Assembly: GCA_014898415.1 (NCBI GenBank)
Contig: RCTD01000002.1
Span: 124,001 to 188,000, forward strand
Direction: 5' to 3'
Source of the DNA: Stromatinia cepivora
Taxonomy: Eukaryota > Ascomycota > Leotiomycetes > Helotiales > Sclerotiniaceae
Length of the DNA stretch: 64,000 nucleotides
This document shows, in pieces, positions 59,022 through 64,000 of this stretch. The position numbers and the translations under genes are program-made. The notes under the pieces were generated by a model, which saw only the letters and a program-made list of their open reading frames with translations, made no database searches and was not told the origin of the DNA. Every line of letters begins with the position of its first letter. Position 1 is the stretch's first letter.

Positions 59022-59819
59022 CTACTCCTCCGCATCCATTTCCGCCATTTCTCTCTCCTCCTCGGATGTATACTCCCAGAATTTCCAAGGAATAGTCTTA
59101 AATTTACAATGTACCTCTTTCATTCCCAGCATTCCCTCGGCTTTCAGACCTTCCACCCAGTCGCTGAATATGTTCTTTGTCTCTCCCGCTTCTGTTACAA
59201 ATCCTGATCCCGTCTTGAACTCTTCTTCCCCTTCTTTACTATTCCAATAATGCATATATCTCATAACTCTTGCTTGCTTTCCCTCAAATTCAACCACTTC
59301 ATTCACCCACCCTTTCGTCGCTCTTCCATTGTATGCACTTTTACCCGACTTCTTCCCAGGAGCGAAGAAGTAAACCAAGCCTCTCAAATCTTCCACCCTC
59401 TTCTTCGCTTCGTCATCTATCTCCTCTGGAAAATAAACATCCATAATCCCAGTGTAATCCGTCAACATATTCCAGAAATCGCCTGAAAGTCCAGCATGCG
59501 TGACAACAGGTTCTCTTCCCTCTGAAAGCTCCCTCATCGCGTTCAATTGTTCTTTATGAATACCCGATTCCTCGAATCGCCGTATAGCATCAAAAGTTTT
59601 CCAAGCAGTGACGAGCCATACTTCTTCGGGTCGCTCAATCAATCGACCCCATACTCCATGCTCAAAACCTGGCTGAGATTCTTTGGTAAGTGGTTTGATG
59701 ATTTCAAGCCATTTTTTGCCGTCCTCTGTTTTACCATCTGAGAGGTTCCTATTGATTGGGATTTGAAGGACGGTCCACGATGTAGGGGCCGTCATTTGTG
59801 GGACTTGATTTTTGGGCAT
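59022..59819 (-). CDS. Dimeric alpha/beta-barrel-like protein, 265 aa
   Basis: This is a single-exon gene. The pattern resembles two antibiotic-biosynthesis-monooxygenase-like (ferredoxin-type alpha/beta) repeats. The first runs from SWTVLQIPINR through GFEHGVWGRLIERPEEVWLVTAWKT to a helix (about 15-90). The second runs from GLVYFFAPG through RVMRYMHYWNSKEGEEEFKT and FSDWVEGLKAEGMLG (about 145-235). Both have the Trp-ended strand followed by an acidic helix seen in that fold. There is no signal peptide or membrane span. The C-terminus is acidic (EEEREMAEMDAEE). Fungal proteins of this type are mostly uncharacterised stress or detoxification proteins; catalysis is not shown. The fold assignment is inference from pattern, not a match to a named family. 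Confidence 0.72.
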   Translation of the reverse strand: MPKNQVPQMTAPTSWTVLQIPINRNLSDGKTEDGKKWLEIIKPLTKESQPGFEHGVWGRLIERPEEVWLVTAWKTFDAIRRFEESGIHKEQLNAMRELSEGREPVVTHAGLSGDFWNMLTDYTGIMDVYFPEEIDDEAKKRVEDLRGLVYFFAPGKKSGKSAYNGRATKGWVNEVVEFEGKQARVMRYMHYWNSKEGEEEFKTGSGFVTEAGETKNIFSDWVEGLKAEGMLGMKEVHCKFKTIPWKFWEYTSEEEREMAEMDAEE

Positions 59820-60474
59820 ATCTTATTTCTGTTTCTCGATGTTCGGGGATGGTTTTAATGGTAAGTCATCAATCTGGTTGTAGTAATTTCAATGTGTGAG
59901 GAACAGCTTATTATACGTTTGTCATGAACCGTGGCGGAAGGATTCTTCGAGTAGCACTCCTTGCTGAGGACACTAAAATAAATCAGTGTTGCTGACTGTA
60001 CCGGTTCAAGGTTATGACTAAAATGATGAAAATTTAGACCAGCCTGTATTTCGGTCAAAATGTTGCCATTTTCATCAAAACATGATGGAAATGTCGCGAT
60101 GATGTAGGTTACTGTACACACAAAAGTTTCATTGAACTGCTTCAGCACGGTTATTGCAGAGCCTGTAATTCAGGCCCCAAGTGCCCGTAATTTGAGAAGG
60201 TGGGATGAAAAGAGCCTGTAGATACCTATGAACCACCCTTAAGTAGCTAAGTAGCTCAGTATTAGTAATCATGGGTCGACCTCAAATCCTTTTCAAATGT
60301 TTTCTTGAATCACCACCACTCGCATCTCTCTCACCGTTGATGTACTCAGGTTTTATAACATCATTCAATTCACTTCAGTCTTCTTCACGCTTGATCATTC
60401 GAGCAGATGCACAGAATTACCAGCAATCGCGAAGCCCCGCTCCGATCAACTCCTCCTGCTTGCCAAATCATAGT
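59820..60474. other. Intergenic, no gene supported
   Basis: The 5' flank of the barrel-protein gene. A frame at 59855-60148 (minus) has no support. Nothing else is seen. Confidence 0.55.
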
Positions 60475-61148
60475 TCAAGCATCTTCTATGAGATTAATCT
60501 CTTGAACCTTTTGAATAACCTCAGCATTTTGAACCTCGTAAGCATGTTGGACTTTCCCATCAATTCGAAGTCTACCAAAATTCTTTTCCTGCTCTCTTAT
60601 GCTAACAAGCAAGCTTTGTAAACATCGATTGATCATCATATGGACACTGAGGCACATCCTTTCCAGCAGCTCAAGAGTCGCTTCCTCCCTCGATTGACCA
60701 ATTGCGTCCGTACAAGCAGATATGTCACGCACTTCTTCCCGTCTTTGATTTTACAATTTGCCTTTTGCCTATTTCGAAACTGTCCAATTCTTCTTCACAA
60801 AAGTGACTTTATATTAATCAAATCTCATACATTGGTTTTAGAGTGGATGATCGTGCAAGGCAGATATGAACCTACTTCAATATTGCTTCGCATATCAAAT
60901 CTACCAAATCTTTCTGGTTCAACCAATACTTCCGAGCATCTTTTGCGTAACTCATCACCTAGAAATGCCAATACTAAAGTATTGTCTGAGAAGTCTATTT
61001 TCTCCATAAGACAAGTGTTTGAGGTCTCATTTTCTTCGGCAATTTCAAGAATCTCAGCATCTAAGCTACCTATCTTACTTGGAGGTGATGTGGACTTCTG
61101 CATCAATGAAAGCCATTGTTGTTGAAAGTAAACAGAATGATAATGCAT
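60475..61148 (-). CDS. Possible small helical-protein gene, structure uncertain
   Basis: Two minus-strand open stretches look protein-like, being rich in Glu, Leu, Arg and Ile with heptad-like spacing. The first (about 61100-60850) includes SLDAEILEIAEENE and LGDELRKRCSEVLVEPERFG. The second (60732-60475) includes QSREEATLELLERM, then LQSLLVSIREQEKNFG and a long polar helix to the stop. They lie in different frames. A splice from GTAG/GTTCAT near 60,870 to an AAG acceptor near 60,740 would join them in phase, but both sites are weak. The start is not clear. No family is recognised. It may be a real gene with a poorly resolved intron, or a relic. Confidence 0.35.
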
Positions 61149-61481
61149 TTTGTCTTGTGTTGACTGATCTACAGTGTCTCGTATACGGTCATAGTCTATT
61201 TAGACAGCACTTGTTCACAAAAGTCTAAGTGTAGAAAGTTCTACCCTTTGACATGAATGGTATTCGTAAGAATAGCAAACAAATATTAATGGTAAACAAA
61301 TAATTACGAGACGTCATCCCCAAACCATTATTTCATCACAATACTTACTGTCATACTGAAAAGTACAAAATTAAGATTAGGAAAGAGACATCGATTGGAG
61401 TATTTCCTCATTGTACCAACGCATTCTTAACTTTCCTTTGCATCCACTTCTACCCAACATTGTTGTGACTTGCTTCCAAGA
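61149..61481. other. Intergenic, no gene supported
   Basis: AT-rich spacer downstream of the coiled-coil gene. No coding or structural signal is seen. Confidence 0.55.
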
Positions 61482-62266
61482 CTACTTCTTCCCAGAAGCT
61501 TCAAGATCCAAGGTCAACTTCATGAAAGCCTTCCATTCCTCGAACGCTTTAACCTTATCAGCCTGCCCTGCAAAATCTCTTTGCAACTTTTCATTCGTAT
61601 CCCTCAATTCCGAGATAATAGCATCTTTCTCTTCCATTGTCTTGTGCAAGGCATCGGTGGTACTAATCTTATCCTTCAAATCTGAAATCTCTTTGTCTCT
61701 CTTTTCGATTTTCTCGTGCAAGGCATCCACGGTGGAGACCTCCGGGGCCCTCATAATCATATCCCAATCATCGGAGAGATTCTCGATCGCAGTCTTCAAA
61801 TTGGCGAGTCTCTTCGGTAGACCCCTTTCATGTTCGTGTTGAAGGAGGTTGGAAGATGGTTTGACTATGGCACAAACTTTTGTTTGTGGGAATTCTGCAT
61901 GGTCAGCAGCGGAAGTTGCTCTTGTTAAGAATAGAATGCATACTTGTAACTGTGAATTTTGCCTTCTTGGATGGTGCGTCATCCTCACTATCGCTTTCCA
62001 CAAAGGTGTTGCTTCCGAACTTAGATCTATCAGCACCCGTCGAATAAAGACTCAAGACTTGAGTTTTTTCTTCCTATAAACGAGAGGGTTGGCACTCTTA
62101 TTACCTCATCGATATGAATCCTTACCTCGTCTGAGTATAAATCTTCATCTCCACTTTCAGCCTTCGGTTTCGTTTTGTTTGGAGACCCGTACTTTCTCTT
62201 TTTGACAATTTTGATACCCTTCTCTTCACCCTCGTTTGGGCGATCTGTCTTGTCACAGCTTGCCAT
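61482..62266 (-). CDS. Small coiled-coil protein, 227 aa
   Basis: Three exons are read: 62266-62126, 62073-61944 and 61894-61482, all with GT-AG introns in phase. The N-terminal half is polar and charged, with basic KIVKKRKYGSPNKTKPK (possible nuclear signal, about 22-38), acidic SGDEDLYSDE, and SDSEDDAPSKKAKF. The C-terminal half has long heptad-like helices (VDALHEKIEKRDKEISDLKD, then TDALHKTMEEKDAIISELRD). These two stretches resemble each other, an internal repeat of about 26 residues. The C-terminal helix ends AFMKLTLDLEASGKK. No family is recognised. Composition suggests a nuclear protein that dimerises. The first in-frame ATG at 62266 was taken as start. Confidence 0.68.
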
Positions 62267-62721
62267 TTCCAAACCGTTGACTTGACCAAAAAACTAGACC
62301 GTTACGGCTAGGTGGAATTAATACAAAAGATTTTGAGCGGGGTAGATGAGTATGTACTGTGCCTTATCGATGGTGCCTGAAAAAAAGCATTTTTTTCTGG
62401 TTGCACTTCGCTCGGAATTCTGCATATAACTCACAGTGACTCGATACTCAACTTTCATTTTGTTTATCAAAGCATAATGGCGCTGTAGATCTAAAAAGTA
62501 ATTACCCGCGAACCCATGTTTACTTTTCTAGGCAGGCACCAACGTGATCCTTTAATCTTGTCTTTACCTTATTAATTCTGGGTAGAAGAATCTGTCGTCA
62601 ATTTGAGGTGCCACGAACCTGTCAACAGACTCCTCCTTGCACGGAAAGGAAACCTGCTTGTGGGTATTGTGCGAGAGGTATCATATCATTCGGAAGACTA
62701 CTTACTGAAGTCCAGACTTCG
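62267..62721. promoter_or_regulatory. Divergent promoter region of two small genes
   Basis: These 455 bp separate two divergently transcribed small genes and must contain both promoters. No specific element is claimed. Confidence 0.45.
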
Positions 62722-63269
62722 ATGGCTGAGGCGAGAGGCAATTGTATCAACGCAAAGAAACGAGTAAGATAATTGATCTATGGAAATCTTTATACACAAC
62801 ACTAAAAGGAAATAGGCGAACAGTGAGACATTGAGAGAGAGCCAACAAGATACTCCAGAGTGCTCCGCCCCATTGATTCGGCAAGCTAGTCCTGGGCTTG
62901 AGGAGGTAAAGCGCAATGGCGATTTTGATTCAATGATCGATACAGAGACAGATGGTGCAGAAAAAGTCGAATGCATCTCTGAGGAGACAGACGACGAAGT
63001 AGAACAGGTTTTTCGTGATTGGGGTAGGCAAATTTGTGAGTTGAATCTCCTCTCGATATACACGACATGGTCATACTAATCATGGTGCAGCACAGGATCA
63101 GTTAAAGTTCCGATTTCGAGACGCTGTGAAGAGAAGTACTTTGAGAAAAATTGAGAGCTTGATCATCGAGAGTGAAGAGTTGAACCGTGAGGTACGGAGA
63201 CTTAGAGGGGCAATGGTTGATGTGCAGGTGCTTTTAAAGGAAGTTGAGAGTTGGCGGATTGGATGCTAG
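62722..63269 (+). CDS. Small charged helical protein, 146 aa
   Basis: Three exons are read: 62722-62763, 62816-63035 and 63091-63269. Introns of 52 and 55 nt have good GTAAGA and GTGAGT donors and keep phase, which supports a real gene despite its size. The 14-residue first exon is too short to be seen as an open frame by itself. The middle is acidic (MIDTETDGAEKVECISEETDDEVEQ, read here only as a Glu/Asp-rich stretch of about 25 residues), followed by QVFRDWGRQI. The C-terminal 60 residues are a basic-then-amphipathic helix (RFRDAVKRSTLRKIESLIIE, then SEELNREVRRLRGAM). This resembles a leucine-zipper-like or coiled-coil pairing segment. No family is recognised; a nuclear or chromatin-associated partner is a guess. 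Confidence 0.65.
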
Positions 63270-63735
63270 GGACAAAGATGCTTAGCTAGAGGCTTGTAGA
63301 AACCTACTGAGAAGTATGCAGCGCGAAAGCATCCAAAATAGGATGGTGTAAAATCTATGTCTTTATGATAACGTAGGGCCAAAATACTATTTGTTACGCA
63401 ATATTGACCTAACAACTTGGCTGAATATCCGTTTGCATCAAAAATAAGCTGACTCATAATTCGTATTTGATTTCGCGGTCCAGATTGACCCTGAAGATCC
63501 ACCGTTGCACAAAGCTTAACTCGGCTCTCCTTGGCCGTTATTGATTGGTGTCCAAATCCTTCCATGCAGAGATCCGTAGGATTTTTTCAAAAACGCGAAA
63601 ACTAAGTACTTTCTTCTTCTCAGCCAAGCGCACGCGTTGTTGATTGTGATTTTAGAAAATTTTCTTAGGGATCGTTGTCTGTCATTATTTGAGGGGAGAT
63701 CATCTGCATGTCGCTACTTAGGCTAGAATTCTACA
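63270..63735. other. Intergenic, no gene supported
   Basis: Spacer before the last partial gene. The minus-strand frame at 63266-63565 has no motif. It presumably contains the promoter of the gene starting at 63736. Confidence 0.55.
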
Positions 63736-64000
63736 ATGTCCGAAATGGATTTGATGGGTGATATTCCAGAGGTACATGATGAGCCTCCATCTAAGAAGCA
63801 GAAGTTCACCGATATCAAACAAGATGACTTTGAGAATGTGAGTACCAAAGCCCTTTAGCCTGTTATTGAACTTATGGTACTAAAATTACCCCTCAGAAAT
63901 TAACCGTTCCCATTGCTCTCGAGCTTGGTGAAGAGTCTAGAGACCTTGAGCGTAAGCTATCAAGCCTTCAATGAGAGGAAAAAATCGCAAACTAAAAAGG
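63736..64000 (+). CDS. 5' end of an unidentified gene, cut by window end
   Basis: Exon 1 is 63736-63837 and exon 2 is 63897-63951. The first intron runs from GTGAGT to CTCAG in phase. A second intron appears to open with GTAAGC at 63952 and is not closed before the window ends. The 53 visible residues start MSEMDLMGDIPEV and carry a basic SKKQKF patch that could be a nuclear signal, then LTVPIALELGEESRDLE. There is too little to name a family. Confidence 0.6.

Noticed and set aside
60271..60621. 116-codon plus-strand frame
   Set aside because: It overlaps the more protein-like minus-strand frame and is a Ser/Leu/Asn-rich shadow without motifs.

Overview
This is a nuclear contig from a filamentous ascomycete. 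The evidence is intron-rich genes with short (about 48-90 nt) GT-AG introns, Zn2Cys6 regulators, HET-domain genes, a fungal GT90 enzyme and AT-rich intergenic DNA with long homopolymer and microsatellite tracts. The protein character (THO2, MET2, ERG4, NpgA-type PPTase) suggests Leotiomycetes, perhaps a Botrytis/Sclerotinia relative. That placement rests on memory of the families, not on a search. Exon boundaries below were worked out by hand from splice motifs, reading phase and family similarity.

Left half (1-38 kb), mostly housekeeping. It starts with a gene-poor stretch (1-4.3 kb) and a low-complexity orphan gene (4.3-5.3 kb, minus). THO2, the large mRNA-export/transcription scaffold, follows (8.3-15.7 kb, minus). 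It is divergent from MET2, homoserine O-acetyltransferase (16.3-17.9 kb). Then come ERG4, the last enzyme of ergosterol synthesis (20.4-22.0 kb), and a PHO84-like phosphate permease with an unusually long tail (25.2-27.8 kb). A broken membrane-protein fragment (28.7-29.1 kb), a GT90/CAP10 glycosyltransferase (30.5-31.9 kb), a five-exon conserved fungal protein of unknown function (32.4-34.3 kb, minus) and a four-exon Zn2Cys6 regulator (35.7-37.4 kb) complete this half. The regulator's zinc cluster is split by an intron.

Right half (38-64 kb), more accessory in character. After about 3.8 kb without a supportable gene comes the phosphopantetheinyl transferase that activates PKS/NRPS/AAR carrier domains (41.3-42.4 kb, minus). 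Then follow a second Zn2Cys6 regulator (44.6-46.6 kb), two short-chain dehydrogenases (47.7 and 50.1 kb), an intact HET-domain gene (51.7-53.4 kb), a secreted Ser/Thr-rich protein with three Cys repeats (53.7-55.2 kb, minus), a secreted HExxH metallopeptidase (56.0-57.2 kb) and a beheaded, frameshifted HET copy (57.4-58.5 kb). The remainder holds a dimeric alpha/beta-barrel-like protein (59.0-59.8 kb, minus), a doubtful minus-strand gene (60.5-61.1 kb), two small multi-exon coiled-coil-type genes (61.5-62.3 and 62.7-63.3 kb) and the 5' end of a gene running off the window.

No rRNA, CRISPR, confident tRNA or intact transposon was seen. The best candidates for something undescribed are the HET / secreted-repeat protein / secreted protease / broken-HET neighbourhood at 51.7-58.5 kb, the 17-residue Cys repeat in the secreted protein, and the small multi-exon genes near the right edge.
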